Shown: positions 23,202-34,403 of the stretch, piece by piece
Layout of the letters: each line of letters begins with the position of its first letter
Position numbering within the stretch: the stretch's first letter is position 1
DNA from: Aquanectria penicillioides
Lineage: Eukaryota > Ascomycota > Sordariomycetes > Hypocreales > Nectriaceae
Assembly (NCBI GenBank): GCA_003415625.1
Contig: PYIU01000011.1
Span: forward strand, 2,121,001-2,185,000
DNA length: 64,000 nucleotides
Direction: 5' to 3'
Position numbers and translations under genes: made by a program
Notes under the pieces: model-generated
Database searches by the model: none
Told to the model about the DNA's origin: nothing
The model's input: the letters and a program-made list of their open reading frames with translations, nothing else

Positions 23202-25292
23202 ATGTCCCGAAATAGCCGATGCCGCACATGCGCTTCTTCTTCTCCGTCGCCATCGGCAATTCCGCATGACAGCGACCACAATAACACGCTCTCCTCCGAC
23301 AGCAGACGCATTCAACATCCGATGAGGGCTGCTAGAATCCGCCGAACTCCTCAGGCTTGCAATACTTGGTGGGTCATCAAACTCCAATGCTACTTTGTCG
23401 GAGCTACTCGCTGATCCACCCCCTCATTCGTGTCCAGCCGACGCCGGAAAACCAAATGCGACGGAGTGCGACCGAAGTGTAGGCATTGCGCAAATCGCGG
23501 GGTTTCCTGCATCTGGCCGGGTTCGGATGATGCCTCATTTGCTCAAGCCAGCGGCGAATCGCCAAGTGAGGCCACATCCGGCTCCTATTTGCCGGAGGCA
23601 CGTCATCTAAGGCGATGCTTCGACATATTCTACGACCACTATCTCCAATCCATGTTTTGCTCATTCATCTACAAGCCAGAATTTGAGCGTGATTGCCTTG
23701 AAACACCCTTGCTGACGACTGCTGTTGTTTGCTTGGCTTCACGACATCTCACGCCTTCTGAGTGTAGAGTGAACTTTGGCCTCGCCTCGGGAGATGAAGT
23801 TTGCCGAAGATTCACGCCGATTGCCAAGGCTATGGCCCAGGCATCACTATATGATCCCAGTGGTAAGATAGGTCTATTTATGTATATGAGTACCTGACTA
23901 ATACTGTCTGCAGTCCAGAATATCCAAGGAAACCTCGTGCTAGCTCTATCGGAACTGCTCGGCAACTCAGGATTGTGCCACTGGATGTTAGCAGGCACGG
24001 CCATCAGGATGGCGCAAGTTATGAGACTAAACAAGGAATATCATCAACGCCAATCGTACATGGAGCAAGAAATCAGAAGGAGAACCTTCTGGACTTGTTT
24101 GATGATGGATAGACTCATCGCATTTGTGCTTGCTAAACCGCAAACGATTCCAATGCGCTCTACTACAACCTTTCTTCCGGGTACAGATACATCACTTGCA
24201 TATCAAGAGGCAAGCCGAGGTCTGACGCTTAGCAATCTCGATGCTTTCACCGGCTTGCCTTCGGATATTGGCCTTCTCCCGTATTTTATCAAAGCAGTTG
24301 TCCTCTGGAGTGACCTCTCTGACTTTAGCATATGCAATTCAAGATTCCAAGAGAAGACTCTGCCAGTCGACCCGCTCAGCCCTTTCTTCCAGCGCCATGA
24401 AGCCCTGGAAAAGTGGGAGGCTATTCTAACACACAAGTTGATGTGGTCCATGGATAATTATAATACACACTCGTCGCTAGGCCAGGGCCGCACGTTTGTT
24501 GCAATGCATTTCCTCATTAGAAGCGCCCATTGCGTTGCCAACCAGTCTTACCTCCCTCATTTAGATGGCTCGTCCATTATCCTGGATGGTACCGATGCAG
24601 CTGGCTGGTCACTTTTGCACCGCGAAGGGTCGTTTGTATCAGCATGTGTTACGAATGCCTTAGCTGTTGGAGACATGTTGTCAGATCTCTACGCCGCGGG
24701 TGAGTTGGCTCAGTCCGAACTTCAGTCTACCTGGGTGGCATCTTCTATGTTGTGCGTGGCCAATACATACATGTGGCTAATCTATGCCAATGATGCCGAA
24801 TTCTCCACACCGCATTTCTCAGAGCTTGCCCGAAAATACCTTGCTTTAATTGAGACACTGTTCCCATTATGGGTGACGCAATGGTCAGTCGCTCGTTTTT
24901 GGATCAAGGCGTTAAAAGACGTGCATTTACTGTATCGTGCTGCGTATTTGGGCGAGGTTCAAGAAGATTTAAGCCCTATGGATGGAAATATTTCAGAAGA
25001 TGAAGATACGGCTGAAGGGTTCCGCCCGCAGCCTGGGGATGGGTTCATTCCCCAGAGCACCGCAAAAGACTTGTATTCTTCACTAAGATTCCTTATGAGC
25101 GACGCCTCTGCAGACCACAAGCTGGAAAGATCTGTATGGATATCGTTCTCGGTGGGGTGGCAGTATTGGTACCAGGACGTGCTAGAGGGTAGCGGAATCA
25201 GAGGACTAGGTTCATTGGGCATCTTATTCGTGAAACAACGTCAAAGACCTAATTCTTTATGCCATTTAGGTAGAGAATGCTGTGCTTCTTAG
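23202..25292 (+). CDS. Zn2Cys6 transcription factor with Fungal_trans domain
   Basis: Three exons, 23202-23368, 23438-23862 and 23914-25292, give 656 aa. The zinc cluster is complete only after splicing: Cys53, 56, 63, 70, 73 and 80, and intron 1 splits the codon of Cys56 (TG|C). An unusual 50-residue leader precedes the cluster. The middle homology region includes RRTFWTCLMMDRLIAFVLAKPQ, diagnostic of the Fungal_trans domain (PF04082). The C-terminal 40 residues after a DVLEGSG segment look weakly conserved, so a missed last intron is possible. Probably regulates the divergent MFS carrier and perhaps the downstream esterase and oxidase. Confidence 0.92.
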
Positions 25293-25660
25293 CAATCACA
25301 ACCTATCCTACTACTACAGTGCATACATCGTTGACAAGGGTGACGTATCTCGAAGCACAATGTCATTATCAGCGTCAGATTCCACTCACACAATAGCCGG
25401 GTTTAATGGTCCATTCTGCTCGGAAAAGGCCCAACGCATCCGACATACCTGCCCCACGATAAGCACATGGATCGGCAAGTTTTCGTGAGGGGCGCCGTGA
25501 TTATCGGCATTCCCGAATTCGATGGACCCATTGCCGAGTACGCTTTAAGAAGGTCCTATCTGCTTCCCATAAGACGCATCAGTTCTGCACCCTTGCTTGC
25601 CACATCCCAAAGACATAGTCAGAATTCCACCTATCATACTCGGCCTTCCCTTGAGCGACC
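25293..25660. other. Intergenic region upstream of esterase
   Basis: About 370 bp, same-strand gap between the factor's stop and the esterase start. Nothing recognised. Confidence 0.4.
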
Positions 25661-26955
25661 ATGGCAGATGCAGCTACTTCCCTCGACTCTCCAGAAAAGT
25701 CCATATCCTCACTGCCAAACCCAATTGACCCAGGCTTTTTGTCAACTCTCGACGATGATTTCATCAAATACTATAATTCTCATCTTGGTGTGAAGCCTGC
25801 GACGCACGGCGTCTCATTTTCCGATATCCGCGCAAACCCACAGAAATACGCCTCACCATGGTGCCGCGACTTCACATATGAACCATTCGTCCAAGACATC
25901 CAGATCAAGGGGGATGACGGCCATGTTTTCACTTCTCGAGTCTATTCCCAGATCCGAAAGCCTCTCCTTTTGGAGCCGGCCCTTATCCAGTCCACATTAA
26001 CTTCCATGGTAGCTCTCTAAGCAGCGTTAGTTCGGAGTTTGAAGCTAATAGCACATTCAGGAGGCGGTTTTGTATTCGGCGATTTGACTGGTGATGCCGA
26101 AATTTGCATGCTCATTCGAAACCGAGTTGGTATTGTGGTTATGGACGTGGATTACCGCTTAGCCCCAGGTAAAATTCCAGCTGTAGATGCTACGGTGACT
26201 CACAATGCTAATGTCGGGTAGAGAACTACTACCTCAAAGGTCACGATGATGCATGGTCAGCCATTCGATGGGTAAGCTTCTAAATGCCACGATAGGCCGC
26301 CGTAATATCATCTAACAAACCACCAGATTCATGAAAATGGAAAATCAATCAATGCGAAGCCAGACTTCATATCAATTGGCGGGATTTCTGCCGGCGGGCA
26401 GATCAGCGCCGTATGTCAACAGCTTGCTCGTGACGCCAATCTCAACCTCAAGCTAGGTATGTAGACCAACCTTTCTCGACAACTGTCATTTTCTTGACTC
26501 GAACAATTGTATTGATTTTCTTAGCCATCCTTGCCGTCCCCGTAACGGCCGCGTTTACTGAGATGGATAATGTCACAGATTCCCCATATTCGTCCTATCC
26601 TGAGAACGAAAAGGCGCCATGCCTTAGCTGGAAGCGCATGGCCTTCTTTCGGGACCAAATCAAATCTACCCCTGACCAAGAAAAGAACATCCAAAGCTAT
26701 CCGCGATTTTTCCACAGTCCTATTGATGGGAATATGAGTGGTTTATGCAGAACATTCATTGCGACCGCTGGTGCTGATCCATTGAGGGATGAAGGTGAAG
26801 CTTATGGTCACTGTTTGGTTCAAGCTGGGGTTTTGGTCACGCTTCGTCGTTATCTCGGTGTTCCTCACCCTTTTATGCACATGCTAGTCGTGAAGAAGGC
26901 ACAAGCATATCTTGAAGATATTTGCGCCGAACTCAAGATTGCCCATGGCATCTAG
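25661..26955 (+). pseudogene. HSL-type alpha/beta-hydrolase (esterase/lipase) with a single 1-nt frame break
   Basis: Exons 25661-26008, 26061-26168, 26222-26271, 26327-26456 and 26525-26955. All splice phases agree except inside exon 1, where the frame must change at the CCC run 25947-25949 between SRVYS and KASPFGAG. With one extra base there the gene encodes about 355 aa. The HSL-family machinery is otherwise complete: oxyanion-hole HGGGFVFGD (His and first Gly split by intron 1), VDYRLAPEN, the nucleophile elbow GGISAGG, TAGADPLRDEG for the acid, and VPHPFMHM for the histidine. It is either a very recent pseudogene or a functional gene with a sequencing error in a homopolymer; the intact remainder favours the latter or a recent loss. 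Confidence 0.8.
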
Positions 26956-27538
26956 ATTAAGATTTATTATACAAATGCCATTTCATTCATGCCAATTCAA
27001 GCAAGAATTGACCAAATAGAGAATCGTCATGTAAGGATACCCTACTTAGCTCCTCCATTTAGCCAGTCATCAGGCCATCTTAGCTTCGCCACTCAGTATG
27101 CTTCCAACTTCAGAGTCATGTTAATTAGAAGAGTCTGAAACATGTCTTAGATTTCTTAATTTCCCAATAACACTTTAATCACAACCCATGAGTCCATCAA
27201 TTATCCCTGCCCCAAAGATGCAGCGAGCGTGGCAACCAGTAGGCTAGAAATCCTTCAGTGACCATTTAGGTTGTGACAATCACGTCGGCTTATCCGATGG
27301 CGTTCACCACCTGATGCTCGCTTCATCCGATACCGTTTGCCCGAAGCCGCAACACCCGAATACTATCCCGGCATCGGAAATTCCAACCGAAATTTAATCT
27401 CCATTTCATCAGCAAAAACAAAATCGTACTCTTTATATTGACAACTGTGTACTGTCAAGGACTTGGCTAAGGACAACCATCATTCACGAGCCTGTCTCGT
27501 TTCCACCAAGCTTAATTTGCAATCTGGATACCTCAAAC
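26956..27538. other. Intergenic region upstream of D-amino-acid oxidase
   Basis: About 580 bp with no coding region. Contains the oxidase promoter; a TTTATATTG element near 27433-27441 is the only TATA-like sequence seen. Confidence 0.4.
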
Positions 27539-28799
27539 ATGACCCTTCGTTCCCCACCAACTGTCGTGGTAATTGGGTAAGTCAATCCTATAATCCTATA
27601 ATCACAAAGTACGAAGGCGATACTAATTTCAACATTAACAAGCGCCGGCGTGATTGGTTTATCCTGTGCAATCAAACTCCAAGCTGCCTTTGCAAATGAT
27701 GAGTCAAAGGCTGCATGGGAAATCTCACTCGCCGCGCAAGAATGGCCAACTTCTATCCCCGGTGCTCCAATTGCGCACTCGGCCAACTATGCTTCCATGT
27801 GGGCTGGAGCACATGTTCGCCCAATCCCCGCCTCCAATCCACAATTGGAACGTGAGGGCACCTGGCTCAAGCAAACAGTCCTAGAGTTTGACCGTTTGGT
27901 GAAGAAAGAGCCGTGGATTGGCGTGACTCGAACTCAAGGTATCGAGTTCTTGGAAGCACCTTCTGATGACTATAAATTTCAAAGCTCCCAAAGCTTTCAG
28001 GATGAGACGGGTCTGCCAGGCTTCCAAATCCTTCCGCACTCTAAACTACCAGACGGAGTGAAGTTGGGTTTTGAGTATGAAACATTCTGTATCAATTCCC
28101 CAATTTATTGTGGGAATCTTCTACGCAAGTTTCTCTTGCGAGGTGGAAAGACGTTGCAATGTCAATTAAAAAGCGAGTGGGAAGCCTTCGGACTCGTCAA
28201 AAATGTCCAATTTGTCGTGAATGCCTCTGGAACCGGATTTGGAGATCCCAAAAGCTTCCCTACGCGCGGTAAGGATACTAATAGTCCCATGTTATGCTCA
28301 ATGCCTGTATTGATAGCGTTTAGGCCATATCCTACTCACAGATTTGGGCAATGCTACAAAAACAGTGACGAAGCAAAACAAAGATGGCACGTGGAGTTTC
28401 ATTATTCCGCGATTCTTCGAAGGCGGCACTGTCATCGGAGGCACCAAAGAGCCTGGCGACTGGAGCCTTGTCCCAGACTCATCGAAGCAGCATGAACTAC
28501 TGTCTGCTGGCGCCGAGATAGCACCTTACTCGTGCGGCAAGAGAACCGCCCTGGGCGACCCAGGAAAGATTTCTGTGATAGCTGACATTGTTGGACGGAG
28601 GCCTACTCGGGAGGGTGGCATGCGGATAGAAGTGGAGGAACAGATGCTCACCACGCCATCTCGCCAGAAGGGCCGAGTTGTTCATGCCTACGGCGCAGGA
28701 GGGCGGGGTTATGAAATGAGCTGGGGTGTCGCTAATGAGGTGATTGAGTTGGTCAAACAATTGTTTTGTGAGGATGACACTCCGTGGGCAAAATTGTAG
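27539..28799 (+). CDS. D-amino-acid oxidase, FAD-dependent, peroxisomal
   Basis: Three exons, 27539-27576, 27643-28268 and 28324-28799, give 379 aa. It oxidises D-amino acids to 2-oxo acids with release of ammonia and hydrogen peroxide. The FAD-binding motif is GAGVIGLSCAIKL, assembled across intron 1. The DAO signature near the C-terminus (VVHAYGAGGRGYEMSWGVA) matches the PROSITE-type pattern. The protein ends in -AKL, a PTS1 peroxisomal signal, as expected for an H2O2-forming oxidase. I used the TTTAG acceptor at 28322-28323 rather than CACAG at 28340-28341, because it keeps the HILLTD residues that the family has there. Next to an amide/ester-type hydrolase, a transporter and a regulator, suggesting nitrogen scavenging. 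Confidence 0.92.
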
Positions 28800-30008
28800 G
28801 GAATCAGACACACAGAAAACCTAGATTTGATGCAGAGATGTGCCAAAACTTGACTGAGAAGGAAACAAGTTGGTCTATCTACGTGGGAAATGCAAATAGC
28901 TGTAACGTGAGAGTCTACTCAACCACAATTTTCGGTGTAGATACTTTATTATTAATGCCAGCCGTCTTTCTTGATTCAGACTCTTATGCTGCAGGGTAGC
29001 GGACGGATGTTGCCCAACTTGAGGCACGTGTCATCTCGTCGCGGAGAGTTAAATTCAGTACGTGAGATTCCATCTTGTATCCTCTGTCTAATTGGATGAT
29101 TTGGATCGTTGCATAACCGAAATGCAGCATTAGCGTGGATGACATGCTCAATCTTTAGGACCTGATGGTACCATCACCATCGTACCGTCAAGAAAAGGAC
29201 ACCTGCAAATCGATCCTGATGAAATGATGCCGCATTTTTCCGATACAATATTGCGCAGGTTCGATCTTGCGTGTCCTGTCTGACCTTCGAAATTGGCCAA
29301 CAAAGTCGAATCTTTTGTTTTAGAAAGGTATCTTGGATTCAGGCTCACTTTGAAAGGAGAAGAAAACACGCCTACTACGAAGCTGATTGAAGCGAGGCTG
29401 TTTAATGTCACATTTTCGGGCGTGGTGAGTTTATTTGGCACAGTACAGATGCGGTACCTATCTCCCTAGAACATGCGGTGTCGGCATGAATTCATCCGAG
29501 TCGTCCGAAGGAGGTATATCGCTTAACTCCGGCATTTAATACGAAGTACTCATCAGTTCATGGCAGCTTTCCAGTCAGAGGCAAATGCGCCACTTACGCA
29601 TGAATTGGAAACATATGAAGTGCACCATGCCAGAAAATTTCCCTGGATACTACCAACGTAACCAGTCGACCGTTCTAGACCATGCATTATCCTGTACTTC
29701 ATAAAATGGGCCAACGGCTAGAGGGAAGTTGAGTAGTTGTCCGGTGCACCGCAAAGAACTTTTGCAGGAATGCATTGGTAAGTGGGATCGGAATTGATCA
29801 TCATGACGAATACTCGGCATTAGGGCACTGCCTAACCTTACGAGTACCGGTACTGCGCCTAGGGACACATCCTATATTTACAAACAAAACGCTACGTCAA
29901 TTTCTCACTGGCACAGTTCGTCACAAAATTGCCCGTTTTACGTCCAGCATTTCCATAACAAACTTTGAGGACGTGGGTTTTAGCTTACCACTACCGAACC
30001 TCTCCGTC
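28800..30008. other. Intergenic region, oxidase to NmrA-like gene
   Basis: About 1.2 kb. A minus-strand frame at 29441-29148 (97 aa) has no recognisable domain. An in-frame extension upstream of the NmrA-like start reaches 29775 but has no family similarity. No gene supported. Confidence 0.4.
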
Positions 30009-30968
30009 ATGACCAAAAAGATTGTTTCAATTATTGGAGCCACGGGTGCCCAGGGAGGTTCTGTTGCTAGGACCCTACTTCATGACAACAGCTATCACGT
30101 CCGGGCAATCACGAGGAACATACAAAGTCCTCGTGGTAAAGAGCTTGCTACACTGGGTGCTGAAGTGGTACAGGCTGATGTCAACGACTACGCCTCGTTG
30201 GTGAAGGCTTTTGCCGGGTCACATGTGATATTTGCCTTGACTGATTTCTTCGAACCATTTGCAAGACTTGGACCCGAGGACGCTATCAAGGTAGAAGTTC
30301 AGCAAGGAATCAACCTAGCCAATGCAGCCGTGGCAACACCAACTCTTGAACACTATGTCTGGTCTACGCTGCCCAATATCAGGAAGATTAGCGATGGCAA
30401 GCACGCAGTTCCACACTATATTGGGAAGAACGAGATCGACGATTACATTAAATCAAATGAACTCCTCTTCAAGAAGACAACATTCTTATGGATCACATTC
30501 TACGCCGCAAATTACCAACTGCCGATGTGGACACCTTTTCCCATTCCGACGGCAGGCCCAGGGAAATACATCCAGCTCCAGGCGAGCCCCGCTTCCGTTC
30601 CAATTAAATCAATCGGTGACACGGATGTTAACATCGGAATCTTTGTCAAATCTATTCTTTTGCAACCAGAGAAGACCCACGGTAAGTTTGTCTTGGCTGA
30701 CGTGGAGGATCTAACTGCTGGGGACCTGCTCCAGCTTTGGGCCAAGGCTCAGGGTAAACAAGTTGAGTACATCCAGATTGATAGACAGACATATTACAGT
30801 CTCTGGCCAGGGATTGCTGAGGAAATGGACAAAATGCAGATATTCTGGGCAGAGGCCAAGGATAAAAGCTGGTCTGGTGAGACTGAAATTTTGACCAAGG
30901 GTGATTTGGGTGTCACTGGATTGAAAACGGCCGCGGAGGCCTTTGCAAAGATGACAAATTGGGAATAA
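30009..30968 (+). CDS. NmrA-like NAD(P)-binding protein
   Basis: Intronless, 319 aa, starting at the ATG just before the Rossmann motif. The dinucleotide-binding loop GATGAQGG is at about residues 9-16, followed by VRAITRN, the NADP-type basic position, and VVQADVNDYASL. The central HYVWSTLPNI segment and C-terminal FAKMTNWE fit the NmrA/HSCARG family (PF05368). These are redox-sensing or atypical reductase proteins; A. nidulans NmrA restrains the nitrogen regulator AreA. Next to an amino-acid oxidase this link is attractive but unproven. Upstream in-frame sequence to 29775 is not family-like, so the shorter start was chosen. Confidence 0.9.
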   Translation: MTKKIVSIIGATGAQGGSVARTLLHDNSYHVRAITRNIQSPRGKELATLGAEVVQADVNDYASLVKAFAGSHVIFALTDFFEPFARLGPEDAIKVEVQQGINLANAAVATPTLEHYVWSTLPNIRKISDGKHAVPHYIGKNEIDDYIKSNELLFKKTTFLWITFYAANYQLPMWTPFPIPTAGPGKYIQLQASPASVPIKSIGDTDVNIGIFVKSILLQPEKTHGKFVLADVEDLTAGDLLQLWAKAQGKQVEYIQIDRQTYYSLWPGIAEEMDKMQIFWAEAKDKSWSGETEILTKGDLGVTGLKTAAEAFAKMTNWE

Positions 30969-32185
30969 CGGTGCTGCCACACACTCGAGTCGAGATAGTC
31001 GCGGAGGATGACAATGATGATGGCACTAAGAAAAGTATGTTGGCGTTGCTTGCAGCTGTTTTTGCATAGCTCATGTGTTGGGGGAGTGACCGAAGCCGAA
31101 TTTGTGAAATGGTCATTGATAGCTCCAAGTCTTTGCTCAACAGAGAGAACTAAGTAAGAAAGAGACAGAAATCGGATTATGAGCTTGCTAATTAAAATTT
31201 AATCACATCCACAATGTATTATTCATATGACGAACCCATACATATGGCCTGGCCTAATAACTGATTATAGGGCTGCCTATCGGCTCGGTTGCGCTTGATG
31301 TGCCCATTGGAGCTGCGACATTGATAACTAGTTGGTGAAAGATTAAGCAAAATGAAGTGATAATAGTGGAGGTATAAGATAGCGACGAAGTTGGAAGGAA
31401 GTTGCTTCCTTTTCGAAATACCATCGTAAGGTTTTTTTTGTTTAGGGTACTGTCAATGTTAGAATCATTGTCAATCATGCCATTTTCAGCAACAAAGTTT
31501 ATGTTGCGTTGAGGCGTGGAAGCAATCCGCCTGACCTTCCTTTTGGGTAAAAGCGTAGTGTCTATACCTGAAGTGTCCATGTGATCGTCGTCACATCAAA
31601 TTGCGGCTCGCGAGTAGTCGAATGATCAGTTCAGGTCCAGGGCCACGCGGAAAGGGTATTCATTAGCTGAAATAGCGCTATAGAGTTTCGTGCAGATGAT
31701 ATTCAATGTAATTTAAGACTTTGATCTTGTCGGTGAATGTTAGTCCTATTGGTGCTGTTGCTGATGATTGTTCGCTGCTTGCATCGCGCATTCACCGTGC
31801 CAAAGACGATGAACACTTACCTAATGCCGTAAGCCTGCTACGTTCCGGAACCACGGCAATATGATTAAATATTGATTAGAAATTCGGATGTTTGGATAAT
31901 TAAAAGAGGGTCGTAGAGTTTCACACGGATGATCTGGTCGAATGTTTCAGCCATCGCTTGAGTGTAATGATCCCTGAAAACCTTACGCAAGGTTTGGGCT
32001 AGAACCAAGCGAACGCTTAGGATATTGTGCCTTCGTATTCAACATATTGGGCCCTATGCATCGAAAAATGAATGAGACTTTCTCGGCTGCAATGTGCCGT
32101 CTCTATTCAATATAAAGGTCAGCATTCAGTTGGTATATCGCACTCTCATTAACCACTTCCTCCATCAACCTACCAATAGCAAAAC
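30969..32185. other. Intergenic region upstream of six-cysteine secreted protein
   Basis: About 1.2 kb. A minus-strand ATG frame at 31580-31254 (108 aa) has no signal peptide or known domain and is not supported. Relatively AT-rich. Confidence 0.4.
32111..32116 (+). promoter_or_regulatory. TATA box of the small secreted protein gene
   Basis: TATAAA 70 bp before the start codon at 32186, at a plausible distance for transcription start around 32140-32150. Assigned by position only. Confidence 0.45.
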
Positions 32186-32564
32186 ATGAAGCTTGCTGCT
32201 ATCTTGGCTGTCATCGCGACCGCATACTCTGCCTCAATTCCCACTGACCAAAATGGACTCGAGGCACATTCTGAAATCGAAAAACGGGCATCGTGCAATG
32301 TTTGCGTGTAAGATAGTCCCTGCAGAAATCTCCAATAATGCATATTGATATCTAATTCGGGTCCATAGCACTACTGTGAAGGGCTCATCGACCACGATTT
32401 GGGGTCCTTTTTCGATCCCTTTTGACCGCGGCGGTCTCACTTCGCGCGGCGTCTACGTGGGTTGCGACGTCCACATTGATCGTAAGCGAACTACCAACTG
32501 TGGCGCGTGGAGTGTGTGGGCTTCTGGAACGTGCGGTACAGTTACCAAGCACCAAACATGCTAG
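32186..32564 (+). CDS. Small secreted six-cysteine protein with Kex2-type propeptide
   Basis: Two exons, 32186-32307 and 32369-32564 (GTAAGA donor, CATAG acceptor), give 105 aa. An N-terminal signal peptide (MKLAAILAVIATAYSA) is followed by a short acidic propeptide ending in EKR, a Kex2 site around residue 34-35. The mature part is about 70 residues with six cysteines, in the order SCNVC, VGCDV, TNCGAW, GTCGT and a C-terminal QTC, enough for three disulfides. It is rich in Thr, Gly and Trp and basic. The architecture is that of fungal secreted effectors and antifungal-type proteins, but I recognise no specific family and infer no activity. The ORF is seen only after removing the intron. Confidence 0.75.
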
Positions 32565-34403
32565 AATGAATATTTCTTGTTACGGTTCATTCTATCATTG
32601 AGCATCATTTGTGGATAGCAATAGAATATGTACCTAAGTTTATCCTTTTGGAGCAACAAGTTGTACATGAGTGGAATCAACCCTTTCGCATGATTCCAAA
32701 TGTGTTGTTACAATTTCCAAAACATTCGCAATGGATATTCTGGAGTGTGAGCTGCAAATTCTATACCATGCTACCCAACACGATAGACTGTTAGAGAGAT
32801 GCAGGTTTCAAATGTCGAGGGCGCCGTAACTTCATTATCCACATCCGCCAAATCTCGGTTATCTATGAACCGTTCTAGATAATTGTTTCACACAACATGC
32901 CTTGCTTCATTCGAAAGCTCCATTCAAACTCCCTAAATATTCTTTTAGTTCCAAACACTATTGAAAAGGTTTTCCAAACCGACATATGGCATGATCCAGC
33001 TTGAAGCGTTCGACAAGCCTGAGGAGTCTTCGAAAACGTGTAAAGGGCTTTTGTGGAGGAGCATAGGGTTTCTAGATCATCAACATAGCTAAAAAAAAAA
33101 AAAAAAAAAATTGCAAATCCTAGCTTTTGATGGTAAGAATGTCGCCCCTACTACGTTTGCGGCAGAGAGCCAAACAGTGCGGTGTCTTTAACCTCCTAGT
33201 TAGTTTGCTACGCAGCATAATCTCATCCCTCTCCCATATGAGCTATGCGGTTGACAAATGCCCGGAGTTTTATTTGATATTTCGCATTGAATACAAAGAT
33301 CCAGGGTACGCGGATTGAAAAGAAAGTTTCATTACGTGAGCGGCGCTGTGCCTTGAAGAGTGACAAAGGCCAGCAGCTGAGACGCCTCATTATCAACACG
33401 AGATGTGTCCCCTCATGATTGGACAGCACAGGTGCGCATTTCTGTACTCTGATGCATATAAGTTAGGCACACCTAAGCGGTTTCATTTGAGATATTCTAA
33501 TGAACGCTTTCAGCACAACTTTCCGGTGTCTTCCCGGACTAGAACAACGCCTGGCAAAGCAGAAGCAATCGAGCTTGAAAAGCACAGGATCATCTCTCCT
33601 TAATCTAAACAAATACTATTCCTTTCAAATCTAATAGCCAAACACAGCCAGTTAAATTATGGGACTTTGAGCATGCTTCGCCCCACGTCGACGATACAAC
33701 GGAGTACCCCGTAATCTCTCGGGGCGCTATTCTTGCGCAACCAAAACAAGTTTTTGATTCTTCGACCTCGACGTTCTTCCACGATTCCGATAGCCATCAT
33801 TTTAGGAATAATAAACAATCTTCGACTGTAGTCTGCTCCTAGCTCTTGTACAGTCCAGATCACCTTTGCTCTAGGAGGGATGGCCTGGAGGAATCCATGC
33901 AACGTTCGACTAAAGCTCGGCCATAGTTGAGAACATCAACTGACAAAACCCTGCTGACAACTACATGCTAAGACCTATCAGCAAGGCAAATGGTCAAGGA
34001 CCACTTGGCAATGGACTATGGGAGATGATTGGATCCGGAGATTGTCTAGAATACTATGTCGTGGAACATCCAAAGGCCGTATCGGAGCAAAGACTTGCAA
34101 CAGCGTTGCCAAGATTTTGCATCATACACCTACCACGCATGATAACCACCATGTGCCTATTCACTCTCTATATAATGGGGATGCAATGGCCTCACCTTCA
34201 CCTCACATCGCATGAATGAAACGCTCTTCTTTTCGTAGCGAAACTTTATGATAGCATTCTGTAGAAGACATTGAAGATAGAAACAACAGAAACGGTCTCA
34301 TTCGACGCGTGAAGCCAGGAGTCAAGTATAACTAGTTGATCAGATTATAATTTATGGCAATCGGCATATTAGACCTCTGCGATTCAGTTGACAGTGACTT
34401 CTA
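32565..34403. other. Intergenic region of about 1.8 kb with a poly-A tract
   Basis: A run of 20 A occurs at 33091-33110. Small ORFs here, such as minus 33902-33657 (81 aa), match nothing I recognise. No gene supported. Confidence 0.4.
33091..33110 (+). repeat. Poly-A homopolymer (20 A)
   Basis: Uninterrupted A20. It could be the tail of an old retrotransposed transcript or a simple mononucleotide repeat; no target-site duplication or coding relic is visible upstream. Confidence 0.6.

Noticed and set aside
29775..30008. Upstream in-frame extension of the NmrA-like gene
   Set aside because: The added segment has no family similarity, and the ATG at 30009 starts exactly at the Rossmann fold.
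31254..31580. 108-codon minus-strand ATG ORF
   Set aside because: No signal peptide, domain or exon partner recognised; AT-rich chance ORF is more likely.
33091..33110. Retrotransposon poly-A tail
   Set aside because: No reverse-transcriptase or ORF remnant, and no target-site duplication seen beside the A20 run; a simple repeat is enough.
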